A stretch of DNA of 64,000 bases from an uncultured Pirellulales bacterium (GTDB lineage Bacteria > Planctomycetota > Planctomycetia > Pirellulales > Thermoguttaceae): positions 124,001 through 188,000 of the forward strand of contig CALLPE010000038.1 in NCBI GenBank assembly GCA_938015445.1, written 5' to 3'. Shown piece after piece: positions 1 to 9,007 of the stretch. The notes under the pieces are model-generated. The model was given only the letters and a program-made list of their open reading frames with translations. It did no database searches and was not told the origin of the DNA. Each line of letters opens with the position of its first letter. The stretch's first letter is position 1. A program made the position numbers and the translations under genes.

Positions 1-1
1 C

Positions 2-1231
2 AGCGAGGTGCAAGAGCCGATCATCACGCCCGACAACCTGCCGCAAGTGGAAGACCCCTTTGCCGCCCCACCCAATGTGGAACCGCAGCCCGACGGCAAC
101 CTCGCCATGAGCGACCTGGAGGCCAACATCATCGGCCTGGCGCTGAAAGGGCGCGAAGAGGGGATGAAGAAGACTTTGCTGGGCAAATACGGGGGAACGC
201 ACCTCACGCAAAAAGCCGTGCTGGCCGGTCTGCGCTGGTTGGCCCGGCAGCAGCGCAAGGATGGCTCCTGGAGCCTGGCCGGGCCATACGCCGACGGTGT
301 CCCTGATTACCTGGACAATCCCGAGGCCGCCACGGCCATGGCACTATTGGCTTTTCAGGGCGATGGGCACACGCATTTGAAGGAAGGGGAGTTCCGCCGT
401 AACGTAGCCAACGGCTGGCGGTGGCTGGCCAAGCAGCAGGACGCCGACGGAAACTTCTACCGCAGCGGCGGCTGGAACCAGCGCTATTACACCCAGGGAA
501 TGTGCGCCATCGCCGCCTGCGAACTGTACGGAATGACCAAGGACAAGGACTACAGGGACGTGGCTGCGCGGGCAATCGATAATCTCATCAAGGCGCAGGC
601 GCCGGAGGGCGGTTGGCGGTATCAGCCCAATTTGGATAGCGACGTGTCGGTCACCGGCTGGATCGTCATGGCGCTGCAAAGTGCCCGCATGGCCGGGCTG
701 GAAGTGCCTGAGGAAACATTCCGCCGGGTGGAACGGTTCTTGGACAACGTGGCCCAAGACGACGGTGCGAAGTACGCTTATCAGGCCGGCGGCCAGGTGA
801 AGTTGTCGATGACGGCCGAGGCGCTGTTGTGCCGGCAGTTCCTTGGCTGGAAGCGCGACGACCCGCGGCTGGTTCGCGGCGTGGAGTGGATCGCCAGCAA
901 TCCGGTCGACTTCAACGAGGAGCGCAACGTCTATTATTGGTACTACGCCACACAAGTCTGCCATCACATGGGGCACAACAGCCCGTACTGGAAAGCCTGG
1001 AACAGCGTGATGCGCCAGGCACTCCCTGAACAACAAGTGCCCGAAGGCCGAAAGGAAGCTGGCAGTTGGGACCCGAATAAACCCACGCCGGATCAATGGG
1101 CTGCCCAAGGTGGACGGCTGTACGTGACCTGCCTGTCGATCTACATGCTGGAGGTCTATTACCGACACATGCCGCTGTACAAAGATTTGTACACCGACCT
1201 ACTCAAGTCAGGGCGTGTACCTGGCAGGTAG
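2..1231 (+). CDS. Squalene-cyclase-like alpha/alpha-toroid repeat protein, 5' end cut by window edge
   Basis: The frame is open to the left edge, so the GTG at 8 is only the first start in view and the real N-terminus is probably outside. The protein has repeats of the prenyltransferase/squalene-oxidase kind, each a helix ending in a QW-like turn such as QQRKDGSW, QQDADGNF and QAPEGGW. These build an alpha/alpha toroid. The cyclase acid motif DxDD is not present; the nearest match is DSDVS at about residue 212. A genuine hopene or squalene cyclase is therefore unlikely. Planctomycetes carry many such toroid proteins of unknown role, often beside membrane or secretion genes. The 3' end is complete, with a TAG stop. 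Family assignment is good; function is unknown. Confidence 0.75.
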   Translation, partial: SEVQEPIITPDNLPQVEDPFAAPPNVEPQPDGNLAMSDLEANIIGLALKGREEGMKKTLLGKYGGTHLTQKAVLAGLRWLARQQRKDGSWSLAGPYADGVPDYLDNPEAATAMALLAFQGDGHTHLKEGEFRRNVANGWRWLAKQQDADGNFYRSGGWNQRYYTQGMCAIAACELYGMTKDKDYRDVAARAIDNLIKAQAPEGGWRYQPNLDSDVSVTGWIVMALQSARMAGLEVPEETFRRVERFLDNVAQDDGAKYAYQAGGQVKLSMTAEALLCRQFLGWKRDDPRLVRGVEWIASNPVDFNEERNVYYWYYATQVCHHMGHNSPYWKAWNSVMRQALPEQQVPEGRKEAGSWDPNKPTPDQWAAQGGRLYVTCLSIYMLEVYYRHMPLYKDLYTDLLKSGRVPGR

Positions 1232-1319
1232 CATTTCTGTGGCGACAGTCGGCAGCAAACCCCGGCTGGTGAAGCCGTAGGGAGTTTGTTCGCCACTGAA
1301 GCAAGGGCCTAACTCACGG

Positions 1320-1353
1320 CACTTCAAAACTCTTGCCACTTCAGAACTCTCGC
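1320..1353. repeat. 17-bp tandem duplication spanning a stop codon
   Basis: Units 1320-1336 and 1337-1353 match at 15 of 17 positions. The right unit holds the last codons and TGA stop (1341-1343) of the minus-strand gene; the left unit is a copy lying just after the stop. It is one of four stop-spanning duplications in the window. Confidence 0.7.
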
Positions 1354-2084
1354 GGTCCAGTCGCTGGCGGCGGAGCGGGGATAGGCTCCGGTACAGCGTT
1401 CGGTTGTCGCAGCCGCGTATCAGGCGGAACAGGAAGCACAGGCGGCTCGTGCAATTGAGGAATTACCGGATGCCATCGCACATCGGGACTCTCTGCCGGC
1501 TCAGGCGCAGGAATAGGCTCGGCGGCCGGTGCCGCACTGTGCTGCGATTCGGCACGCGGCTCTCCGTACCACGGCCGATACACGTACCCGTGCGGATTGG
1601 CCCATATATTCTCATGTCCAAGCGGTTGCTGCCCCGGGGGCGGCGGAGCTACTATCGATAGCCTCGTTGCCCACGGCACGGGTGGTACATAGATGGCATA
1701 GGGCACGCCCGCACGCTCTAGGCTCCGCTGTGCCTTGCGGACGGCCCTGGGCGGCCCATAAACCGGCGGAACGATTGCCGTGGGATAGCGATACGGAAAG
1801 ACGACCGACGGCGAATACAGCGGCGCGGCAGCTACCACAGCCATTTGCTGGCGGAGCGCCGCCCGCGCGGCGGCTGCTGCCCGCTCGGCCGCTTCTTCGG
1901 CTGCACGGATCGGATCGTACTGCGGCCGTGGCGCGTAGACCATCCTGCTTTGCGGCTCTGCTGGCGGGGTGGGCATCACCTCCGGTTCGGCTGTTACCAA
2001 TTGCTGGCTGTTGGCAGTGGTCCCAATCGCTAAGGCTAGCACCAGCGCGGCCAAAAGCCACAACAGCGGAATAACTCGCCCCAT
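1341..2084 (-). CDS. Small secreted proline/alanine-rich protein, function unknown
   Basis: A 247-residue product. The ATG at 2084 is chosen because AGGAG lies 9 bases upstream; a GTG at 2102 is in frame but lacks such a site. The N-terminus has a positive start and a hydrophobic stretch rich in Leu/Ala (about residues 5-22), ending in an alanine-containing cleavage-like site, so export is likely. The rest is low complexity with many Pro, Ala, Tyr and Glu, an alanine/arginine helix at about 65-85 and several PPVYGPP-like turns. I recognise no enzymatic domain. It resembles in style the small secreted protein at 56160-56540. The stop codon lies in a 17-bp near-tandem duplication (1320-1353), so the last codons are repeated just past the stop. 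Confidence 0.6.
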   Translation of the reverse strand: MGRVIPLLWLLAALVLALAIGTTANSQQLVTAEPEVMPTPPAEPQSRMVYAPRPQYDPIRAAEEAAERAAAAARAALRQQMAVVAAAPLYSPSVVFPYRYPTAIVPPVYGPPRAVRKAQRSLERAGVPYAIYVPPVPWATRLSIVAPPPPGQQPLGHENIWANPHGYVYRPWYGEPRAESQHSAAPAAEPIPAPEPAESPDVRWHPVIPQLHEPPVLPVPPDTRLRQPNAVPEPIPAPPPATGPREF

Positions 2085-2359
2085 GTGAAATGCTCCTGCC
2101 ACCGATACACTGCACTGCGATGCCGCCGTACGTGCGGCGCAAAACTCGCTACCAAGAAGTGTACTGCGCAGCTAGGAGGAAATCCACGGTTGGATCGGCG
2201 GAGCCATTACGACCGCGCGGGCTGCTGGCGCCACGGTGCAGCTCGGCGCCGCCTGAATCGAAAGCCAAATGATCGGAACGGCGCGCAAGTCGCCTCACGG
2301 GTCGGCAGCAGCGCTGACAAGCGTCCATTGGCTGACAAAGCGACGCACCGCGCGAACAC

Positions 2360-3391
2360 TCACCGGCCAAAATTGTCTGCCTCGGCCCGTGCGCCCGACT
2401 CCCGATTTGGCCAGTGCCGCCCCAGGCCGTAAATCTGCGCCATACTGGCGATGCGCTGGGCGACAAGCTCGCGTAGTTCGGGTGGTTGGAGCACTTCCAC
2501 CTGATCGCCATAACCAAGTATCCACCAGGAAATCTCGCCCAACCCGGAAACAGTCGCGGTGAAATCGAGCGTTCCGTCCGGGTTGAAGCTGACCTGCTGG
2601 GTTTTGTGCCAGACAACTTCTGCTACATTCTTGGCTACCATCTTGCTGAAGCGGAGGTGGACATGATGGTCCGGCCCGCGCTCGGGAATCATGTGCCAGG
2701 CGTTGCCCAGGTAGCGTTCGATAGAAAAGCCTCGCGGCACTTGGAAACGGTCTTCCAGTAGCTCCAGCGCTCGGATGCGTCCTACATTGAAGGTGCGCAC
2801 GCTGCGGTGAATCGACGAACGGCCGATGACATACCAACTTCTGCGGCTGAAAAGCAATTGATACGGGCTGAGCTTAGTGCAAATCTCCTTTTGCTCGGTG
2901 GCGCTGTCGTAGCGAATACGCACGCAGCGGTGATGCGCCGAAGCCTGCAACAACGTCTCGAAAATCGATTGCTGACCGGCGAGCGGGTTGCGCGGCTGCT
3001 CGCGAATCTGCACTGTACGGGAGAAGCTGCGCAAGTGCTCGCGAAGCCGGCCAGGCAGACTGCTTTCCAGCTTGACCGCAGCCGAACGGGCAGGCGACAA
3101 AAAAGGCAGCCCGGCGCTGCCCCCCAGCTCGTGACAAAGCACAAGCAGCGCCAGGGCTTCTTCCGGGGTGAAGTTCGTGGGAGGGAGGAAGTAAGTGCCA
3201 GGAATGCGATAGCGCATTTGCTGGCTATCGTAGAACAAGGGCACGCCGGCTTGCCGCAACACGTCCAGGTCGCGGAAGATCGTCCGCCGGCTCACCTGGC
3301 AGCTCTCCGCCAGGCGGCTAGCGCTCCACCCGCTTCCAACCTGAAGCAGGCCGATCAGTTTCAACAGGCGGTGGGTGCGTGTTAGATTCAT
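2360..3391 (-). CDS. WYL-domain transcriptional regulator (YafY/DeoR-like HTH)
   Basis: A 343-residue cytoplasmic regulator. Residues 1-60 form a winged helix-turn-helix of the HTH_11 type, with the recognition segment around SRRTIFRDLDVLRQAGVP. A WYL domain follows at about 135-225; its signature is RSWYVIGR, a WYV variant of the name-giving triplet. The C-terminal part (about 240-330) resembles the WCX extension. WYL proteins sense nucleic acid or small ligands and often regulate stress or defence genes; the target here is unknown. The ATG at 3391 lies inside the 3' end of the tolC-like gene (74-base overlap in another frame), so the two are probably co-transcribed and possibly translationally coupled. 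It may regulate the efflux gene, but that is only suggested by position. Confidence 0.85.
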   Translation of the reverse strand: MNLTRTHRLLKLIGLLQVGSGWSASRLAESCQVSRRTIFRDLDVLRQAGVPLFYDSQQMRYRIPGTYFLPPTNFTPEEALALLVLCHELGGSAGLPFLSPARSAAVKLESSLPGRLREHLRSFSRTVQIREQPRNPLAGQQSIFETLLQASAHHRCVRIRYDSATEQKEICTKLSPYQLLFSRRSWYVIGRSSIHRSVRTFNVGRIRALELLEDRFQVPRGFSIERYLGNAWHMIPERGPDHHVHLRFSKMVAKNVAEVVWHKTQQVSFNPDGTLDFTATVSGLGEISWWILGYGDQVEVLQPPELRELVAQRIASMAQIYGLGRHWPNRESGARAEADNFGR

Positions 3392-5900
3392 GCCATGATG
3401 TCCCGGCCGGGTTTGTCCACATTAGGCCGGAAGAACTGGTCACCTTCCGCAACGTGTTGCCTTGACGCCCGGCGGCCTCACTGCCGGTTTGCTTTCCCGT
3501 TGACGCATCGAGCAGCTTCGGCCCTACCAGCGATTCGGCATGGGCAGCCGGTTCGACGCTGCCGAGGCTTACGGGCGCAGCCGACTTGTCGGCGCTGTTT
3601 TCCCCTGTGGGCGATTCGGCTCTGGATGCCAGGATGCCCAGATCCAAAGCGCCGATGTCGTATCCCCGCCGGCCGCGCGCCGTGAAGCTCTTGCCCGCCG
3701 GCTGGGAGTCAACTGCACTATCGGCTTGCTTCTTCCCGGCGCCTGACCAGCCCACCGACGACGAACCCTGTCGCACGGCTCCAGCCTGGTCTTTGGGCCG
3801 TTGGTGTTCCGGTTCGGGCAGCTCGGGCACGCCTGGCGGTGTGGGCACCGGCTCGGCCGCTGGCTCGACTGGCTGGTACCCTTCGGGAAGCTCTGGCAGC
3901 AGGCCATCTTGTTCGACCAGCGCCGCCCCAGCACCCAGCCGTCCGCTGTCAGGCCCTCGACTGACCACCCGTGGCCGTGTAAAACCATAATCCAAGTAAA
4001 TACTGGCGTCGCGCGACCGTGCCCGGCGCACAGCGTCGTAGTAAGCCTTCGCTGGCCAGGGCCCTTCGGCCAACTGTATCCCATTATAATCCAGCAGCGT
4101 TCCCTTGCGATGGTGAACTTGCATAATCGCTTTGTTGTAATCGACTAAAGTGCGGTAGTAGTCGGCGTCGGCCTCGGCCTGACGGCGCTGGGCGTCCAGT
4201 ACATCGGCCAGCGTGCCTTCTTGGCCTTTGCCAGGCGCCATGGGGCCAGTGCGGGCACTAAGGCCCACCAGATACCGCTGCCATGCCGATTCGGCCTCGT
4301 CGGCCGCAGCGATGCGGCGGTTGAAGTTCGTCTGCGTCAACACTAAGTTCGAGTCCAACTCACGCAACGCGTACGCCAGTTGGTGCGAGACTTCCAACTC
4401 CGCTTCGTGCAGCCGTGCCCTTTCGCGGGCAAGCGCCAATTGGGCGTTGCGCACGCCGGCCATCTCGCGACGGAAACCGATAGGCATGTTCAACTCCAGC
4501 CCCAGCATCCAGTTGCCGAATCCGCCGCCGGTGAGATTCTGATAAGCGTTCGAGCCGATGGAGCGAAAATCGCCCGACCCACCGTCTGCATCGGCCAGCC
4601 GATTGCCCAGCCCATGCCACTGGTACATCGCCAGAAAATCCAATTGCGGCAACAGATAGTTCTTGGCGGCAATCAGCTCCAGTTCGCGACGCTTGACCGT
4701 CCAGCGATGCTCGCGCAATTCCGGACTGTAGGCCAGGGCTTCGGCCAGGACTTCAGGCCAGGAGAACTTGATCGGGGCAGTGGTCGGTTCGGTCTCGGGC
4801 CGGAACAGCCGGCCGTCGCTGGGCGCCAGCCCCATCAGGTAACGCAGCCTGCTTTCGGCCTGAAACAGGTTCGTCAGCGCCCGCTCCATTGCCGTCTTGA
4901 ACTGAAAGTACTGTTGCCGGGCTTGGGCTTCTTCGTGAACGGGGCTCATGCCCACCTTGTATTTCTCGTGTACTTGTTGCCAGGTGCGCAAGCCGCTGTC
5001 GCGCCCGCTCTTGACGGCATCCAGCGCCCGATACGCGAAATACAGCTCCCAGTAGGCGATCTCCACATCGGCTACCAGATTGCGCACGGCTTTTTCGAAC
5101 TCGGCCAGGGCAATGTCGGTATTGATCCGCGCCAGCACCACGCCGTTGTTCACGCCCGGCACCGCGCCCGGACCGGCTATGCGGTTAAACTCCACCCCGG
5201 CGCCGCGCAATAACGGCTGCCGCGCCTGGATACGCAACATGGTGGTCCAATCGCTATTGTAGGCTCGAGTGGGACTGTTGCTTTCGGTGTAAATAAAATC
5301 ATGGGCGATGGCGAAAACGCCGCCTGCGGCAGTCACCTTGCGCAACTCGTTCTGAAACGTGCCGATGTCGTCGTGGCGCACGGCGGGGAAGAACTGACCG
5401 CGAAAACCCGACGTGTCGAAGTTGCGCGGCTCGCGGAACTTCTCCCACTTGACAAGCGAGTGGAACTGGGCGTCGAACGCCGCCAAAGCCGCTTCCACGC
5501 CTGCACGCGGGTTGCTCTCCGTTAGTGCCACGTCCCAGACGGTGGGAGCTATTTCGGGGTTACGGGTGATGAACTCTGGAGGACCGATCACCTGCCCCCC
5601 AATGGTCCGCATCACCTTGTTGTTCTTCAGCGCTGTATGGATGGCCTCTTCCAGCGTGATGCCCTGGATTTCCTTCACCTCGCGCTTGGCCGGATCGATC
5701 GTGAATGGCTCGGCCGCGCCAGCGGCTTCGGGGTTGGTGGGTTGACGCAAATCAGGGTACTCGATTTCCGTGGCCATCCCCTTGTAGTGCGATAGGTCGC
5801 CATCTTCAAACAAATAGAATGGCTGCTGCGGACGGCAACCAGCACCGCAGGTGGCAAGCAACAGGACAAAGATGCCCACATAAGGGGGACGCCTGCACAT
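3318..5900 (-). CDS. TolC-family outer-membrane efflux lipoprotein with long C-terminal tail
   Basis: An 860-residue protein beginning with a lipoprotein-type signal (LLATCGAGC, lipid Cys about residue 22), so it is exported and probably anchored. Residues about 80-640 contain two outer-membrane-efflux (OEP) repeats with long coiled alpha-helices, for example the regions around VADVEIAYWELYFAYRAL and LEVSHQLAYALRELDSN. This is the layout of TolC channels, which pair with an inner-membrane pump and an adaptor; neither is visible nearby. Residues about 640-860 are an unusual low-complexity Pro/Glu/Ser-rich tail not usual for TolC. The last 74 bases overlap the start of the WYL gene. The start at 5900 has AAAGGAAAG upstream. 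Family call firm; substrate unknown. Confidence 0.85.
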   Translation of the reverse strand: MCRRPPYVGIFVLLLATCGAGCRPQQPFYLFEDGDLSHYKGMATEIEYPDLRQPTNPEAAGAAEPFTIDPAKREVKEIQGITLEEAIHTALKNNKVMRTIGGQVIGPPEFITRNPEIAPTVWDVALTESNPRAGVEAALAAFDAQFHSLVKWEKFREPRNFDTSGFRGQFFPAVRHDDIGTFQNELRKVTAAGGVFAIAHDFIYTESNSPTRAYNSDWTTMLRIQARQPLLRGAGVEFNRIAGPGAVPGVNNGVVLARINTDIALAEFEKAVRNLVADVEIAYWELYFAYRALDAVKSGRDSGLRTWQQVHEKYKVGMSPVHEEAQARQQYFQFKTAMERALTNLFQAESRLRYLMGLAPSDGRLFRPETEPTTAPIKFSWPEVLAEALAYSPELREHRWTVKRRELELIAAKNYLLPQLDFLAMYQWHGLGNRLADADGGSGDFRSIGSNAYQNLTGGGFGNWMLGLELNMPIGFRREMAGVRNAQLALARERARLHEAELEVSHQLAYALRELDSNLVLTQTNFNRRIAAADEAESAWQRYLVGLSARTGPMAPGKGQEGTLADVLDAQRRQAEADADYYRTLVDYNKAIMQVHHRKGTLLDYNGIQLAEGPWPAKAYYDAVRRARSRDASIYLDYGFTRPRVVSRGPDSGRLGAGAALVEQDGLLPELPEGYQPVEPAAEPVPTPPGVPELPEPEHQRPKDQAGAVRQGSSSVGWSGAGKKQADSAVDSQPAGKSFTARGRRGYDIGALDLGILASRAESPTGENSADKSAAPVSLGSVEPAAHAESLVGPKLLDASTGKQTGSEAAGRQGNTLRKVTSSSGLMWTNPAGTSWHESNTHPPPVETDRPASGWKRVER

Positions 5901-6556
5901 GTTCGCTTTCCTTTGCCAGCGTTAATTGCCGCAACTCCATAAGTATTGGCCGCACAAATGCTTGCAACGATTGATTTCGCCGGCGGCAAGCATTTGTCCC
6001 CCCAAGTTCCGGCCGTGCCCAAAAAGCGCATCGGCGGCGGCAGCCATAGGAAAAGTCGGCACGATTGCTATCGGCAACGCAGTCGGTAAACTTTGACAAA
6101 TCTTCCTATAGCGCCAACACCCGCAGTCACTTCTGTTCTATTGCTCCGATAAAGTCGACGCCGGCAGTTAATTCGCGCGGCGACGTATTGCCCAGCGATG
6201 CTGCGCGCCGATGTTTGCCTTCTGCTCAACCAAGCTGAGATTGACCCGCTATGCGAACTCTCGCCGGGCTTGATACTCTAGCCAGCCTGTGCGAAACTTC
6301 CCTTGGCAAGCGTTTTACGTCGGCGCCCTGTCACGGTGGGGCAACGGGCACCGGCGGTAACACGGACGACAGTGTTTTCGCCGTCCCATTGGCAATGACA
6401 TTTGCTGTTTGGCTAGCGCGACTTTGTCTGGTAATACCAGCAATTTTGCCAGCTCAACGGCGGGTGTGATCACCGACGGTCTTCAGCCGCGTGCCGTAAT
6501 TGCCTGGCCCAACAGTTAACATGCGGCACGGATCGGTCGTTGATTAGGAGTTAGCG
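5901..6556. other. Divergent intergenic region, tolC-like (-) and priA (+)
   Basis: About 650 bases without a convincing gene. It holds the promoters of both divergent genes and the 12-bp inverted repeat at 5954-5997. A 72-codon frame at 6251-6469 has no ribosome-binding site and no recognisable features. TAGGAGTTAGCG just before 6557 is the priA ribosome-binding site. Confidence 0.6.
5954..5997. promoter_or_regulatory. 12-bp perfect inverted repeat upstream of tolC-like gene
   Basis: ACAAATGCTTGC at 5954-5965 is matched by its exact reverse complement at 5986-5997, with a 20-base loop. It lies 54 bases upstream of the tolC-like start. No T-run follows either arm, so it is more likely an operator or a structured leader element than a terminator. 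Confidence 0.5.
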
Positions 6557-8929
6557 GTGACTTCACAGCCGAGCTTGTTCGACATGGATGAAGCCGCTTG
6601 GGAAGCTGACGATCAGCTCGAACAGTTGGTGGCAACCGTCATCTTTCCCAATGGCCCGGCCGAACAGTTCGCCTATGCAGTGCCCGACGAGCTTCGCGCG
6701 GTGCTACAGGTTGGTGCGCGGGTGGTTGTGCCGTTCGGCAAAGGTAATCGGCAGGTTCAAGGGTATTGCGTGGAGCTTCAGACACGGCCGGTTGAGCAGC
6801 GCCGTCTGAAGTTCATCAGCCGGGTGATAGACCAGCGCAGTCTGCTGTCGCCGGCCATGTTGCGGCTGACCAAGTGGATCGCCGAATACTATCTATGCGA
6901 CTGGGGAACCGTGTTGGAGGCAGTTGTTCCGGCAGGCGTACGAAGCGGAGCCGGTCTTAGGCCGGTGACGTTGCTCAGCCCCGACCGTGAGGCACTTGCC
7001 AAGATAGATCGTTCTCTCCTGTCGGCCAAGCAACTGGCGGTACTGCGCGCTTTAGAAGCAGCAGATGGCCCGATGACCCCCACCGATCTGGCTCGGGCCG
7101 CAGGTTGCACGCTCGCACCGATCAGCGCCATGCGCCGCAAAGGGCTGATCCGCTCGGCGGTGACCCGGGCGCCGCGTTTGGCCATACAATCGGCTTCTTC
7201 TCCGCCGCAGCCGGCCCAGGCCGAGATAGAGCTGAGCGAAGACCAACGTCGGGCGCTGGAGACGATTCTAACTGCCCTTAACGAGCGGCGACACCAAACC
7301 ATTCTCATCCACGGCGTGACCGGCAGTGGCAAGACCGAAGTCTACATCCGTGCCATCCAACAGGTTGTTCGCTTTGGCCGGCAGGCAATCGTGCTGGTTC
7401 CAGAGATCAGCCTTACACCACAGACGGTCGAGCGCTTCCAATCCCGATTCGGCGATGTGGCCGTGCTACATAGTCATTTGACCGACGCCGAGCGGCACTT
7501 CCACTGGCAACGAATCGCCGAGGGAAAAGTTGCGGTGGTGGTCGGCGCGCGCAGTGCGGTGTTCGCACCCACTCCGCACTTGGGCCTGATCGTGCTGGAC
7601 GAGGAACACGAGACCAGTTTTAAGCAAGACACCTCCCCTCGCTATCATGCCCGGGAAGTAGCCCTTGCCCGCGCCAAGGCCGAAAGTGTGCCGCTGGTGC
7701 TAGGCTCGGCCACGCCTTCGCTGGAGAGTTGGCATCGGGCGCAATCGGGCGAGTATCTACTGGTAGAGATGCCGCGTCGCGTGCTGGGACGCCCGCTGCC
7801 GGTGGTGGGAACCATCGACCTGCGCTGCGACACCCACGCTCGTACCACGCGGGGCGCGATCAGCCGGCAGCTCCACTGCGCCATCGCCCAAGCGTTGCGC
7901 GACGGTGGACAGGTGATTCTGCTGCTGAACCGCCGGGGATACTCCACTCATATCCAGTGTTCGCGCTGTGGATATTCGGTGCGATGTCCCCATTGCGACA
8001 TCTCTCTAACCCATCACCGCGTTGAAGACATCGCATTGTGCCATTACTGCAATTACCGTGTTGCCACTCCGCAGGTATGTCCCCAATGTCGGTTTACGGG
8101 CATCCGCTTTAGCGGGCTGGGTACCCAGCGATTGGAGGCGGAAGTACGTGCGCGTTTCCCTAACATCCCCTGTTTACGGGTGGACGCCGACTCCATGCAA
8201 TCGCATGGAGCACACGAGCGAGCAATGCGAGCATTCCGCGAGGGGAAGGTTCGCATCCTGTTGGGAACGCAGATGATCGCCAAGGGTTTGGATTTTCCAA
8301 ATGTAACCCTGGTCGGGGTCATCAACGCCGATATGGCCTTGCACCTGCCCGACTTCCGTGCCGCCGAACGTACCTTTCAGTTAGTTACCCAGGTAGCGGG
8401 CCGAACGGGGCGCGGTCCCAAGGGCGGCCGTGTGCTGGTGCAGACCTTCACCCCTGACCATCCCGCCATTGCTGCCGCCACGCGCCACGACTTCAAGAGC
8501 TTTGTGTCCTCCGAGCTGCCACTGAGGGAAATGCTCAGCTATCCTCCTTTCGCCACTATGGTCCGGCTGGTGGTCCGGGGCGCACAATGGGATACGACAC
8601 AAGCATTCGCGGAACTACTGGGAAACCGCCTGCGCCAGTCGCTGGGGCTGAAAGCTGGCCAGACCGAGACCGAGGGGGCCTTCGACGTGTTCGCCGGCCA
8701 GCCAACGAACAAGGCGGGCCGCATCATACTTCGCGGCACGGCCGTCCGGATACTCGGCCCCGCCCCGGCGCCGTTTTCCCGCTTACGCGGCCATTGGCGA
8801 TTTCACATCCAGCTTCAAGCCGAAGACGGGGATGTCCTGCGCGCGGCCATCCGCCAGGTTGCCGCGGACCTAGAAACGCCCGATCATGTTCAGTGGATAG
8901 CTGACGTAGACCCGGTGGATATGTTGTAA
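6557..8929 (+). CDS. priA: Primosomal replication restart helicase PriA
   Basis: A 790-residue superfamily 2 DNA helicase that recognises stalled forks and reloads the replisome. Seen in order: an N-terminal DNA-binding region (about 25-130), a winged-helix stretch (about 155-210), Walker A VTGSGKTEVY at about 254-263, a DEEH box in VLDEEHETSFKQD, then the zinc-binding insertion with paired cysteines (CSRCGY, CPHCD, CHYCNY, CPQC). Helicase motifs V-VI follow, in the segment holding GTQMIAKGLDFPNV and AGRTGRG. All eight zinc-ligand cysteines are present, so the helicase looks intact. The start is GTG at 6557, with AGGAG 8 bases upstream. Length is normal or slightly long. It stands alone, upstream of the molybdate-type transport genes and separated from them by 78 bases. 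Confidence 0.97.
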   Translation: MTSQPSLFDMDEAAWEADDQLEQLVATVIFPNGPAEQFAYAVPDELRAVLQVGARVVVPFGKGNRQVQGYCVELQTRPVEQRRLKFISRVIDQRSLLSPAMLRLTKWIAEYYLCDWGTVLEAVVPAGVRSGAGLRPVTLLSPDREALAKIDRSLLSAKQLAVLRALEAADGPMTPTDLARAAGCTLAPISAMRRKGLIRSAVTRAPRLAIQSASSPPQPAQAEIELSEDQRRALETILTALNERRHQTILIHGVTGSGKTEVYIRAIQQVVRFGRQAIVLVPEISLTPQTVERFQSRFGDVAVLHSHLTDAERHFHWQRIAEGKVAVVVGARSAVFAPTPHLGLIVLDEEHETSFKQDTSPRYHAREVALARAKAESVPLVLGSATPSLESWHRAQSGEYLLVEMPRRVLGRPLPVVGTIDLRCDTHARTTRGAISRQLHCAIAQALRDGGQVILLLNRRGYSTHIQCSRCGYSVRCPHCDISLTHHRVEDIALCHYCNYRVATPQVCPQCRFTGIRFSGLGTQRLEAEVRARFPNIPCLRVDADSMQSHGAHERAMRAFREGKVRILLGTQMIAKGLDFPNVTLVGVINADMALHLPDFRAAERTFQLVTQVAGRTGRGPKGGRVLVQTFTPDHPAIAAATRHDFKSFVSSELPLREMLSYPPFATMVRLVVRGAQWDTTQAFAELLGNRLRQSLGLKAGQTETEGAFDVFAGQPTNKAGRIILRGTAVRILGPAPAPFSRLRGHWRFHIQLQAEDGDVLRAAIRQVAADLETPDHVQWIADVDPVDML

Positions 8930-9007
8930 GTGATTTTGGGCCGTTGGTGCGGCTGCCGCGTGGAAGTATTGCCGGCGGCAGCGGCGCGAGCTTGAAGGAG
9001 GCTTGAC

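Noticed and set aside
2..1231. Hopene/squalene cyclase activity
   Set aside because: The DxDD catalytic motif is missing.
6251..6469. 72-codon frame before priA
   Set aside because: No ribosome-binding site, no signal or domain, and composition like the flanking spacer.
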